A stretch of DNA of 64,000 nucleotides, from NCBI GenBank assembly GCA_039602395.1, contig JBCNJP010000003.1:23109896-23173895 (forward strand), in the 5' to 3' direction. This document shows, in pieces, positions 34,509-45,270 of the stretch. Each line of letters begins with the position of its first letter. The stretch's first letter is position 1. A model generated the notes under the pieces. It was not told the DNA's origin. It saw only the letters and a list, made by a program, of their open reading frames with translations, and searched no databases. The stretch is from Deinandra increscens subsp. villosa (lineage: Eukaryota > Streptophyta > Magnoliopsida > Asterales > Asteraceae). The translations under genes and the position numbers were made by a program.

Positions 34509-35117
34509 AATATCCCCACACTTAAAGCTTGCTTGCCCTCAAGCAAAAATCTCATGCAACACTTCCACAAGCCAATCGAAAACGTGACATCCTACCCAAC
34601 CCAATGCAACTACTCAAGCCCACATGCATCGCCAATTCTCAAGATTTACACTTTTCAAAAGATTTATAATCCAACAAGCAATTATGATAATTATTTAAAA
34701 ACATGGAAATGCCTACTAGCTCAGACACACATCAAGGTTCAATCAAACAAGCATCACACCCCTCACAATGATCACTCAACTCGGTGAAATTTAGTGGATA
34801 GATGATTAAAAAGATCATCGATTTAAGTGGATCACTCAAGGCCAAACATGCACTTCATTGTCATAAGCTTGTATCGAAATCGCATCTCCACCAAATAACA
34901 TAAAACCGAACATAAATCAAGAGGACTTTATTACGGGTTGTAATGTTAGGCTAGGGTTTAGGGTATGGAATGGGAATGTGAAAGTGGCTAAGTGTTTAGA
35001 AATCCGGAAAAGTCAATAAACAAACTAAAAGAGAAACTATTTACACAAATAACTCAAAGTCGGGTAATTTTGACCCGAACACATAAACTAAGAAAAACTC
35101 TATTTTTTTCAGCTTTA
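33782..35117. repeat. left arm of a 1.3-kb inverted repeat in element B
   Basis: This arm spans the last 727 bases of the 3' LTR and about 600 bases of the adjacent internal region. Its reverse complement lies at 36912-38237, with a 1.8-kb loop between. Matching phrases include CCCGAACACATAAACTAAG (left) and its complement near 36935. Confidence 0.88.
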
Positions 35118-36911
35118 TCTTAGGTCTATGACCTCCAATAATGAGCTAGAATTTTCTGCAATTTTTTTTTCATTTTTTTCGCTTTTTTTTTTTTTCATTT
35201 TTTTTTTTTTTGCAATCTCATATGAATTCCTAGAATGGAGATTGAGTACTAGGAGAATCACACTTAATCATTTTTTTTTAACTAAATATGACTTGATGAA
35301 ACTAACCAAAATATATACACAAAACCCTAAACTAATCCGGATTCTTCACACAAGGGTTAAAGAACAAAATTAAAGGCTAAACAAAAGGCTAAATGGGTCA
35401 AAAAGTGGGAAAATCAAACGAGAAGGAAAAAGGCTCAACGGGTTTTCTAAGGGATAATGTTTTAGGGTAGGAAAAGTGATAAGATCAAAGAAAAAGGCTA
35501 AATCAAAAGGGGTTAATCCTAATGCCTCTATCATTTCTATGCCCAATTTTAGTTCATGATCTCGACGCGTATAAACAACACAAGTTCTAAAATGAAAGCG
35601 CATGATGGCATAACACTCAACCAAACGAAAGTGAGTAAATAATGTAACATATAATGCAATTTAGGCTCAAATAACTCACGGAAACGGATGGATAAAGGCT
35701 ACCGATATGATGCAAGCTATCAATCCCCCATCCGATAGTTTCACTAAGTAAAGCATCCCATTTATTGATTTTATTTGAAAAAACACTTGCTTGGAAATAC
35801 TTTTTCAAGAAACTCGAAGAAAAGGTTTTGACTAGAGACAAGCATCGTATACACAGGCGAGCAAAACGTCACGAATTACATCAACGGGCCCACTTCCATG
35901 TGCAATAAGACGGGCAAAAATCTCAGTTTCAACAAAAAACAGGGGGATATGATAAGAAAATTTGAAAATTTTGCACAATTTTAAGCAATTTCAGTTCAAT
36001 TGACCCCCATCCCCACACTTAATTCGTACATTGTCCCCAATGTACGCTAAACAAAACAAAATAAAGGGGAAAGGGAACTGAAATACTCCCCTATCACTGT
36101 CATGTGCCAGTGTCTGGATGCTGAAAAATGAATCGAAACCAGCTCTTGACTGAACAGGTGCCAGAGCTGAATCCACAAATGCCAAAAATCCTCCACAATC
36201 AAAGTATGCATCATGAAACAGCTCTCGACGAACATGCCAGAACCGTCTCGCCAGTACAAACTATCATCCAAGCACAACCAAATCATATCAATCACAAATA
36301 TAAATCAATAAAGCACAAATATCTCGAGTTATGTGTCAACAAATGAATGCAAAATGAAAAATACAACTCGGATAATAACTAAACCGGTGAATCAAGGTAG
36401 CTGGCGGTCCCGTGGTGAATCTGGAAGAAAACAAAACCCAAAATGAAACAAAAGCGATCGGATTGCAAAATTTGGCACTTTTAAAAGATATTTGAAAATT
36501 TGAGTTCTTGGACGATTGATCAAATGCGGGCCGTTTGTTGTGAATTATGAAGTGAACGGCCGGCATTTAACCAAAAGTCAACAGAGCCTACAACACAAAC
36601 ATGCAAACCGCCCGGAATGGAGATTGAGTACCAGATGATTCACAATGTGTGCATCAGTAGACCTGTTATGCCAAAACAACATTTTGCAACCAAATCGCTC
36701 AGCAGCACCAACCAACATCAATATACGTAACCCAGCTAGAAAAGTAACATTTGATCAAAATAGAACCGTTTGTTTGTCAATTATGAAGTGAACGGTATGC
36801 TTTGACCAAAAGTCACATCCCCGATAAACCCTGATACGGACCGTTGATTTTCATTTATGAAGTGACAGTCCGTATCCTCAAAAACAAGAAACAATATCAT
36901 GAAAGCACATT
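35118..36911. other. loop between the inverted arms; non-coding Athila 3' region
   Basis: No coding frame is recognised. It contains long T runs (35160-35212), a direct repeat GAATGGAGATTGAGTAC (35233 and 36613) and three hairpin-forming repeats (36529-36876). This probably represents the long untranslated region that Athila elements carry before the polypurine tract. Confidence 0.5.
36529..36876. repeat. three hairpins with a shared loop sequence
   Basis: Units at about 36529-36561, 36764-36796 and 36834-36876 share a loop containing TTATGAAGTGA, flanked by complementary stems. The stems differ: GGCCGTT/AACGGCC, ACCGTT/AACGGT and ATACGGAC/GTCCGTAT. Units 1 and 2 are also preceded by TTGATCAAA and followed by ACCAAAAGTCA. 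Confidence 0.7.
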
Positions 36912-38237
36912 TAAAGCTGAAAAAAATAGAGCTTTTCTTAGTTTATGTGTTCGGGTCAAAATTACCCGACTTTGAGTTATTTGTGTAAATAGTTTTTCTT
37001 CTAGTTTGTTTATTGACTTTTCCGGATTTCTAAACACTTAGCCACTTTCACATTCCCATTCCATACCCTAAACCCTAGCCTAACATTACAACCCTTAATA
37101 AAGTCCTCTTGATTTATGTTCGGTTTTATGTTATTTGGTGGAGATGCGATTTCGATACAAGCTTATGACAATGAAGTGCATGTTTGGCCTTGAGTGATCC
37201 ACTTAACTCGATGATCTTTTTAATCATCTATCCACTAAATTTCACCGAGTTGAGTGATCATTGTGAGGGGTGTGATGCTTGTTTGATTGAACCTTGATGT
37301 GTGTCTAGCTAGTAGGCATTTCCATGTTTTTAAATAAATCCCATAATTGCTTGTTGGATTATAAATCTTTTGAAAAGTGTAAATCTTGAGAATTGGCGAT
37401 GCATGTGGGCTTGATTAGTTGCATTGGGTTGGGTAGGATGTCACGTTTTTGATTGGCTTGTGGAAGTGTTGCATGAGATTTTGCTTGAGGGCAAGAAAGC
37501 TTTAAGTGTGGGGATATTTGATGCATAGCATCATGTATATAAATAAATAAATAAAATCCCTTCGTTTAATTAGTTTTTAATTAAGAATTATTAAGTTTTG
37601 GTGCTTAAATGTTTATATTTGAATTTTAGATGATTTGGTGGAACTTTGGTTATTATTTGATAAATATTTGAAGTTCACATTTAATTTGGTTTTTAATTGA
37701 GAAAACTTTGCAAAAATTAGAATTTTTAATTGAGACACTACAAAAATATGGTGCTTAATTGTTTTTGTATGTGAATTCTAGGTAGTTGGTGTGCTCGTGT
37801 GAATTTGGATGAAACCCCGAGCACTCGATGAAGAATTGAAGCGAAAAAAGATATTTAAAATAATTAAAAGGTTTAAACAAATAAAAAAAATTCATTTAAA
37901 TGTTGCATCATGTCCAACCGACATATTTGAAGGCATTTCAATCACATTCCAAAGTTGATTATCTCGGCCCAAAGCATCGTTAGCTATTTCTCGGCCCAAC
38001 CATGTGTGCAACCCAAGTTGGTTGCTTGTTTATCTCGGCCCACCTGATTAAACAAGTCCCTGCGGCCCGTTGAATTAAGAGTAGTAGCCTAGGAAGAATA
38101 GAGAGCAGGACCCCAAAAAATTCATGGGAGACCAGAGGATATGTAGTGAGGGAGGCGCCACATTAGGAGGGGAGGAAATATCACATTCCCAGGGGAATAT
38201 TGTTAGGGACAACTCCCATTTCTTTTTCTTTTTTTGG
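36912..38237. repeat. right arm of the inverted repeat; inverted LTR fragment fused to gag
   Basis: Plus strand reads internal 3' end, polypurine tract (AAGTGTGGGGATATT) and LTR start TGATGCATAG at 37519, continuing 719 bases into U3. It stops at TTTTTTTGG (38237), where gag sequence begins. It is thus the same 3' end as 33782-35117 in opposite orientation. Confidence 0.88.
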
Positions 38238-39871
38238 CCCTGCAATGATTTAGTCGACTTGATAATAACTGAAGGTGGGTCGGGCGGGTGATCTTTAATT
38301 CCAATATAATGAACGACGGCCTGGTGATGTTTCTCCTGCTGCTCTTCCCTAAGCTGATCCCTAAGTCTCTCTGGATATGGAATATGAGGGATGTAGGGTC
38401 GGGGAACATATTTCTCCACTACTGATTCCTCGGGTCGTGCTGTACTTGCTGGGCTTAGCCTCGGTTGCACCTGCCCAGGAACCTCTACCTCAATCTCCTC
38501 GTCTATCTCATCATCACTCTCCTTATTAACTGGCTCAGCACTGAACGTCGATTCTGGATCTGGAGTGGTGTTGTCATTCAGGTAAAAGATTGCATTCACG
38601 TATTGCTTAGGATATGACTGTGTGTACCCTGGCAATCCTTCTGGTTTTCTCTCAGAAAACAATTTGGAAAGTTGACCCATGGTCCTCTCCATATTCTGGA
38701 TATGAGCTGCTAAATTACTCAACTCTTTGGCCACCACAACTATGTCCTGCTCAGTCCGCAAAATCCTCTGATCATTCTGCTGTGAAATTTTCTCATTCTG
38801 CTTGATAAATTGAGACATCATGTTAGTTAAATTCTTCAAACCTGAATCCTCTGTTAGTGTCTGTTTGCCAACCTCTGGGTCATAGAAACCCTGTTGCCTC
38901 GGTGGCGGCATCTGCTGAAATCCTGCGGGATTAGAACTGTTAGGCCTCCACCTCGTATTGTAATTATACGCATTGCTGGGTGGTGGGTGGGCCTGGTCGA
39001 ACATGAAATCAGACTACTTGTGGAAATCGGTGCTACCCCCGATAGGACAACGTGTAATGTCGTGGGGTCCTGAACACAGCTTGCAATACTTCACCTGCTG
39101 CTCCATCACCTGCATTTTGGCTATTTTCTTTGATAACGCCTCGACCTGCATGGATAAAGCTGTAATAGGGTCAACCTGGAGTACTCCTATCTGTTGGTTC
39201 GGCTTACTCCGTGTGCTCGGCCACTGATAATCATTTAAAGCAAGCTCCTCAAGTAAGTTTTGCGCCTCTTCGGGCGTTTTACTACTTAATGTCCCACCAG
39301 CTGACGTGTCGACCGTATGTCGTGTGAGTGGATGTAAACCGCTGAAGAAAATCTGTATCTGCTGGTGTAGCTCAATGCCATGGGATGGACATTTTCTCAA
39401 CAACTCTCTAAATCGCTCCCATGTCTCGTATAAACTTTCCGTTTCGTCCTGAAGGAAGGTACATATTTTGTTTCTGAACATCGCAACCTTCGATGGAGGG
39501 AAATACTTTGAGATAAATTTCTGTGTTAAAATAGCCCATGACGTGACAGAACCAGGCGGGAGAGACTGAAGCCACGCCTTCGCTGCGCCGCGGAGGGAAA
39601 ATGAGAATAATCGCAACTGGATTGCCTCTGCGGGGACCCCCTTAAGTTTGAAAGTGTCGCAAATTTCAAGGAAGTTCGCGATGTGGGTCATCGGGTCATC
39701 ATTAGGTAACTCATCAAACTGAACATAGTCCAGAATAATAGTGATGACCTGAGGCTGAATCTGGAAGTTCTGAACGTCCACCGGTGGACGGATAACACTC
39801 GGCAACGTCCTGTCGATGTTGGGGCGGGCGTAATCTGCAAGTGTGCGCCTCTGATCTGCAGGTGCGGCCAT
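38238..39871 (-). pseudogene. gag: Athila gag of element B, C-terminally truncated
   Basis: From MAAPADQRRTLADYARP (ATG at 39871) the frame shows the Athila capsid motifs HIANFLEICDTFKLKGV, LRLFSFSLRGAAKAWLQSLP, SKYFPPSKVAMFRNKI and KTPEEAQNLLEELALNDY. The knuckle CKLCSGPHDITRC follows (39047-39085, C-X2-C-X3-H-X4-C). One in-frame TAG is at 39014-39016. A glutamine-rich coil and an acidic linker continue to KSLQGQKKKKK, where the frame runs into the inverted LTR and ends at 38075. Gag forms particles. Here the link to protease and pol is lost. Confidence 0.88.
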
Positions 39872-40172
39872 CGGCACTGGTAATGTGCCCTCCACGTGTC
39901 GAATGTGATAGAAAACTCTGTCTGCCTCAGATAACAGTGAAAATCGGCTCTGGAGGTGACGTATGCGCACAAACAGACAAAAACGTGATAAAAACAACGA
40001 AACAGAAACATAAAAAGAAATGAAACTAACCTAAAAGTCTAACTAACACGAAATGGAAACATAGAACCAAAAAGAACAATTAACAGCTAAAATACGCAAA
40101 GAAAACATGTAAACAGATAAAGTAAACAGGTGGTTAAACTACTAGCTCGGATATTTCTCGGAATCTGACGCG

Positions 40173-40190
40173 TCCACGGCAACGGCGCCA
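40173..40190 (-). other. primer-binding site of element B
   Basis: The sense strand reads TGGCGCCGTTGCCGTGGA six bases after the 5' LTR. This closely matches the 3' end complement of plant aspartate tRNA, as used by Athila elements. Confidence 0.8.
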
Positions 40191-40196
40191 AAAACT

Positions 40197-42886
40197 TGAT
40201 GTGTCGTTTGTGTACTATGAAAATTTGATCAAGTTTTAAAATGGTAATCACCAAGTGACCAAACTACACACCAAGGCAGTGCACCCGTCGTGTGCAGTAC
40301 AGTGTTGGTAAGAACCATATATCAATCCGTGGACGCGATGACAGACTCCCGATACTGGATCTTTGCTAATATCTAACCGATGAAATGAAAATGGTGAACT
40401 AGACTGGAATCTAAGCTAAATAACTAAAACCGACAAAAACAGCTAAAAACCGGATAAAATGATGGAAAATCAGAAAAAGGGATGCATCACCTAGACTCGA
40501 CTCCTCTAGACTCGCTCAGACCCTCAGATAAATAATACCATGGAAACTATCGTCTAATGTGGAAAACTGGACTACTTAGGACTATAGACACATCCCGAAT
40601 AACCCGGAAATCCTAAATGAAGCACAGATAGCAAAACTGTGAAAATTGTCTAACAGGTTAGCTACTTCGGTCAAAGTAAACTAATCCTACATGAAATAGA
40701 AAACTATGTGAGAGGTCTCTCTATATAGTACCTATACCATGCTACGATAACGAAAATGATTCCAAACACTTATGACCTAGAAACCGCTAAACATGAATAA
40801 ATAGCATCGAATCTTATGTTCAAAAGCAATCTATCCTATTAAACGATGTAAAACAAGTTTCCAGCCTATGAAACGATTTGGTCAAACCTAATCCACAAGG
40901 AAAATAACTAAATCAGCCCCAAATTAATGATAAACCATCAAGTAGGAGTTCTCCTATCAAGCATCAAACGTTTGACCAATAAAAGTCAACAATTTAACAA
41001 TAAATAAATCATAACATATTAGTAGTTCTACCAAATATGACAATTAATCCACATAATTTATCAATAATTAAAACCAAATTAGTGCACATAATCATCATAA
41101 ATATTTTAAAACCATCATCATGCAATTATACACTAGTTCATAGTGAAAGTCAACCAAAAAGCCAAAACGAGTCTAAATTTATCAAAGTCTAGGTGGTACA
41201 ATGATGAAATCAGCCAATCATAATGATAAATAGCAATAAAAATCTAAACTTGACATCAACCATGATCATTAGGGGTGTACATCGGTTCGGTTTTCGGTTA
41301 ATTTGGTTAATTCGGTTTTGAAATTTTTGAAAGTCTATCCGTAAACCGAACCGAACCGAAATAATTAAAAGTCAAACCGAACCGAAACCGATCCATATGC
41401 AATTCGGTTCGGTTTGGTTCGGTTTGGTTGAAAACCGAATTAACCGTAGTATCCAGATTCAACCAAATATCATTTTACACTTTTTTAAACCAAGTGTATC
41501 CAAATCAAATCCAAATTCAATCAAATATTAACCAAGATATCCAAATTTGATAGGAGTGCTGGAGGAATGAACTCGAGAGGAAGAATGGAGGACGAAGTGA
41601 CGAACTTCCAGAAATTCTAGGATTGAAGATGGTCGATGACTCGATGGAGGCAGGAGGGCGGAGGCTGGAGGATTAGCCGAAGGCGACAAGGCGTGTTTCA
41701 AGTTAGAATATTATGGTTAATGTTTTAAATGATATATATAAATATATAATAATTAAATAAAAATTTGGTTTTCGGTTTAAACCGAACTAACCGTATTAAC
41801 CGTATTAACCGAAATTTATAAAAATTATAATCCATAACCGAACCGAAAACCGAATTAAAAATTCGGTTACGGTTACAAACCGAACCGAAAACCGAAATTG
41901 TATAACGGTTTGGTTTTTTTTGGTTATGGATACGGTTCGATTTACGGTTTTTTTCGGATTACGATTTTTTTGTACACCCCTAATGATCATGAATCACACG
42001 AACAAAAGCTTCAAAACCAAGACTAAATGAAATGCAAACCGGGTGGTCTTCAAATCTCTAAATTTGGTTTCCAAAACCTCTGGTCTTGATCCCCTTTCCC
42101 TTCTTGATTTCCAGATCTCCTTTTCTTTTTATTCTTTGTGGCCAAAAAAATAATAATATCGATGCTTCTCCAAAAAAAGAAAAAGAAATGGGAGTTGCCC
42201 CTAACAATATTCCCCTGGGAATGTGATATCTCCTCCCCTCCTAATGCGGCGCCTCCCTCACTACATATCCTCTGGTCTCCCACGAATTTTTTGGGGTCCT
42301 GCTCTCTATTCTTCCTAGGCTACTACTCTTAATTCAACGGGCCGCTGGGACTTGTTTAATCAGGTGGGCCGAGATAAACAAGCAACCAACTTGGGTTGCA
42401 CACATGGTTGGGCCGAGAAATAGCTAACGATGCTTTGGGCCGAGATAATCAACTTTGGAATGTGATTGAAATGCCTTCAAATATGTCGGCTGGACATGAT
42501 GCAACATTTAAATGATTTTTTTTATTTGTTTAAACCTTTTAATTATTTTAAATATCTTTTTTCGCTTCAATTCTACATCGAGTGCTCGGGGTTTCATCCA
42601 AATTCACACGAGCACACCAACTACCTAGAATTCACATACAAAAACAATTAAGCACCATATTTTTGTAGTGTCTCAATTAAAAATTCTAATTTTTGCAAAG
42701 TTTTCTCAATTAAAAACCAAATTAAATGTGAACTTTAAATATTTATCAAATAATAACCAAAGTTCCACCAAATCATCTAAAATTCAAATATAAACATTTA
42801 AGCACCAAAACTTATTATTCTTAATTAAAAACTAATTAAACGAAGGGATTTTATTTATTTATTTATATACATGATGCTATGCATCA
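40197..42886 (-). repeat. 5' LTR of element B, carrying a hAT insertion
   Basis: A copy of 32527-34508 with 713 extra bases plus an 8-bp duplication at 41262-41990. It ends GATGCTATGCATCA, immediately followed by the TCGTG duplication. Confidence 0.93.
41270..41982. mobile_element. 713-bp non-autonomous hAT-type element
   Basis: Ends TAGGGGTGTAC / GTACACCCCTA form 11-bp terminal inverted repeats, and the duplication ATGATCAT (41262-41269 and 41983-41990) is 8 bp. The other LTR of B has one ATGATCAT at the same place and no insert, so the boundaries are exact. The subterminal parts are packed with CCGAACCGAA / TTCGGTTCGG repeats, and the middle (41540-41700) is unique. No transposase is encoded. 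Confidence 0.93.
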
Positions 42887-42891
42887 TCGTG

Positions 42892-43124
42892 CTGGCATGC
42901 ATCACACTTCTGAACAAAGGCCATTGCATCCTTCTTCATAGTAGGCCAGTAGTATCCTGTCCTCAATACTTTGGAAAATAGTGATCTGCCCCCAGTGTGA
43001 TTGCCACAATCACCTTCATGAATATCCTGGAGTACGCAAGTGCTTCAGGCTGCTCGAGGCATCTCAAGTATGGTCCTGCAAGAGATTTCTTGTATAAGAT
43101 ACCATTTATTATTGAATATGGAAT
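42892..43124 (-). pseudogene. pol: integrase zinc-binding region of element A
   Basis: Minus-strand pieces in two frames read SLAGPYLRCLEQPEAL, then DIHEGDCGNHTGG, RTGYYWPTMKKDAM and KCDACQH. These supply the H, H, C and C residues of the integrase zinc domain. A frameshift lies near 43025. The sequence is cut at 42891 by element B and resumes at 32521. Confidence 0.8.
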
Positions 43125-44358
43125 TACCTTTGTTCGGAAGAGTCTGGAGTTCTCGTTTTTGGGGATTTCTCCTTCTTGGATAAATCTCCTGATAGGGTAA
43201 GTCCAGGATTCTGAGGATCCTGAGAGTCTATCATTTCTTGATCTTTATCTGTTGTGACATCATTAACTTCTTGTTCTTCAATTGCTGGTGTCAGGATGTG
43301 AGTTATGGGAATCTTGACACCTTCTGGGATCCTTAAAGATGATGCTAAATTTGCCAAAGCATCAGCTTCTGCGTTTTCTTCTCTAGGTACCTGTGATATG
43401 CTGCAATTTTCAAAAGATAATGCTAATTGTTTTACAAGGTCTAGATATTTGGTTAGCCTTTCGCCTTTCACTGCATAGGATCCATTAAATTGGTTAGTTA
43501 ATAACAAGGAGTCAATAAAAACTTGAATGTGTTGGATACCCATATCTTTAGCGAGTTGTAATCCTGCAATTAAAGCTTCGTATTCGGCTTCATTATTAGT
43601 AGCCTTGAATTCACAATGGATAGATAGAGGGATAATGTCCCCCTGTGGCGATTTCAGTAGCGCACCCAATCCTGTTCCTCTAACGTTAGATGCTCTGTGT
43701 ACAAGATCCAGCTGCCTGAAGCTTCTTCGAGCTGCTTGACCTCTAGTTCAACTTCTGGCAGTATGTCGCTGCTGAAATCAGCCACAAAGTCTGCAAGGGC
43801 TTGTGACTTGATTGCTGTTCTTGGCTCATATATGATGTCATAGGCACTTAATTTAACTGCCCATTTCGCCATTCTTCCTGACATTTCTGGTTTTCTTAAG
43901 ACACACTTAATAGGATAGTTAGTTTTCACATAAATAACATGAGTTTCAAAGTAATGTCTTAACTTTTGAGAAGCCATGACAAGAGCTAAAATCAATTTTT
44001 CTAAATAAGAATACCTGGTTTCAGCATCTAATAATGTTTTGCTTACATAGTATACCGGATGCTGTTGTCCCTCATGATCTTTCACAAGCACAGCACTTAC
44101 TGAGCTGCCTGAAACTGCTAGAGAGAGATAGTGGTTCGCCCTTGACTGGTTGCATTAGAAGTGGAGCAGATGATAAATATTCTTTCAAGGAGCTCAGAGC
44201 TGCTTCATGCTTCTCACCCCATTCGAACTTTTTGTTCTTCTTCAATATGTCATAGAATTCTTTGCTCTTTTCGGATGATCTTGATATGAATCTGTTAAGT
44301 GCTGCTACTCTTCCAGTTAATCTTTGAACTTCTTTGACATTTGTTGGAGACTTCAAGT
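43125..44358 (-). pseudogene. pol: two RNase H domains of element A
   Basis: The first RNase H continues from RT (TGRVAALNRFISRSSEKS, YYVSKTLLDAETRYSYLEKL). After a linker ending ALADFVADFSSD a second RNase H-like domain follows, with SIHCEFKATNNEAEYEALI, AKDMGIQHIQVFIDSLLL and REENAEADALANLASSL. This shows the D/E/D pattern of the archaeal-type RNase H that the Tat lineage acquired. Frames change near 44080 and 43660. The second domain could substitute for or assist the first in removing the RNA primer or template. That functional split is inference. Confidence 0.82.
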
Positions 44359-45267
44359 TTATGATTGCTTGGATCTGCTCAGGGCTGGCCTTATTCCTCT
44401 TTCAGTAACCATGAAGCCCAAGAACTTGCCGGCTCTTACTCCAAAATGGCACTTGGAAGGATTCAATTTCATGTTGAACTGGTCCAAGATATCAAAAGCA
44501 GCTTCAAGATCTCTAGGATGGTCCTTTGCTTTTTTCGATTTCACCACCATATCATCTATGTATACTTCCATGGTGTCCCCCAGTTTGTCTTTAAACATCA
44601 TGTTGACTAGCCTTTGGTATGTGGCACCTGCATTTCGTAAACCAAAAGGCATTGCAATATAACAATAAATACCTGTGGGTGTCATGAAGGCCGTGTCTTC
44701 CTGATCTGATGGTTCCATTTGAATTTGTTGAAAGCCCGAAGATGCATCCATAAAAGTTAGCATCTCATGCCCAGCAGTTGCGTCCACCATAGAATCAATA
44801 TGTGGTAGAGGGAATGGGTCTTTTGGACAGGCCTTGTTTAGGTCTGTGTAATCTACACATACCCTCCACTTACCATTCTTCTTTTGGACTACCACCACAT
44901 TAGCCAGCCATCGAGGATATTTAACTTCTCTAATCATTTTTGACTTGAGCAGCCTGTCAACTTCTTCTTGGATTATGATGTTTCTCTCAGGAGCGAACTT
45001 CCTTCTTTTCTGATGTATTGGCCTGAAAGATTCATCTATACCAAGTTTATGAGTAATAATATCTTTAGATATACCTGTCATGTCTTCATGTTTCCATGCA
45101 AATGTTGTGACTCTGGATTTCAAGAGGCTCACGAGCTGCTCCTCAGTATCCTCAGGAATATTGGTTCCTACCAGCACTTTGATTTCAGGATCTTCAGGAT
45201 TAAGTTGAACTTCTTTGATTTCCAATTCCTTTGTCATCTGAATTCTTCGTGCTGGTTTCTTTAATTG
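44359..45267 (-). CDS. pol: reverse transcriptase of element A
   Basis: An open frame runs from the codon after the amber stop to 44359. It shows QKRRKFAPERN, LANVVVVQKKNGKWRVCVDY, DLNKACPKDPFPLPHID, FMDASSGFQQIQMEP, MPFGLRNAGATYQRLVN and the catalytic YIDD (VYIDDMVVKSK, plus 44551-44562), then KCHFGVRAGKFLGFMV. All fingers-palm motifs are intact. The frame is the same as that of the protease upstream, separated only by TAG at 45268-45270, so expression as Gag-Pro-Pol would need suppression of that stop or splicing around it. A frameshift near 44358 separates it from RNase H. Confidence 0.85.
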   Translation of the reverse strand, partial: QLKKPARRIQMTKELEIKEVQLNPEDPEIKVLVGTNIPEDTEEQLVSLLKSRVTTFAWKHEDMTGISKDIITHKLGIDESFRPIHQKRRKFAPERNIIIQEEVDRLLKSKMIREVKYPRWLANVVVVQKKNGKWRVCVDYTDLNKACPKDPFPLPHIDSMVDATAGHEMLTFMDASSGFQQIQMEPSDQEDTAFMTPTGIYCYIAMPFGLRNAGATYQRLVNMMFKDKLGDTMEVYIDDMVVKSKKAKDHPRDLEAAFDILDQFNMKLNPSKCHFGVRAGKFLGFMVTERGIRPALSRSKQS

Positions 45268-45270
45268 CTA
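45262..45270 (-). promoter_or_regulatory. amber stop in readthrough context TAG CAA TTA
   Basis: On the sense strand the protease frame ends GCA TAG CAA TTA AAG and continues open into RT. UAG-CAA-UUA fits the UAG-CAR-YYA context first defined in tobamoviruses. The identical nine bases occupy the same place in element C (55762-55770). Confidence 0.75.

Larger units (their letters stand above)
32527..42886 (-). mobile_element. Athila-type element B, internally rearranged, nested in A
   Basis: LTRs of ~1.97 kb (40197-42886 including a 721-bp insertion, and 32527-34508) begin TGATGTGTCG and end ATGCATCA, flanked by TCGTG. The primer site TGGCGCCGTTGCCGTGGA (plus 40173-40190) is the aspartate-tRNA type of Athila elements, and gag is Athila-like. 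Protease, RT, RNase H and integrase are absent. Instead, gag is joined at 38237 to an inverted copy of the U3 region and 3' internal end. By eye the first 480 bases of the two LTRs differ at about 13 positions, fewer than in element A. This agrees with B being the younger insertion. Confidence 0.9.
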
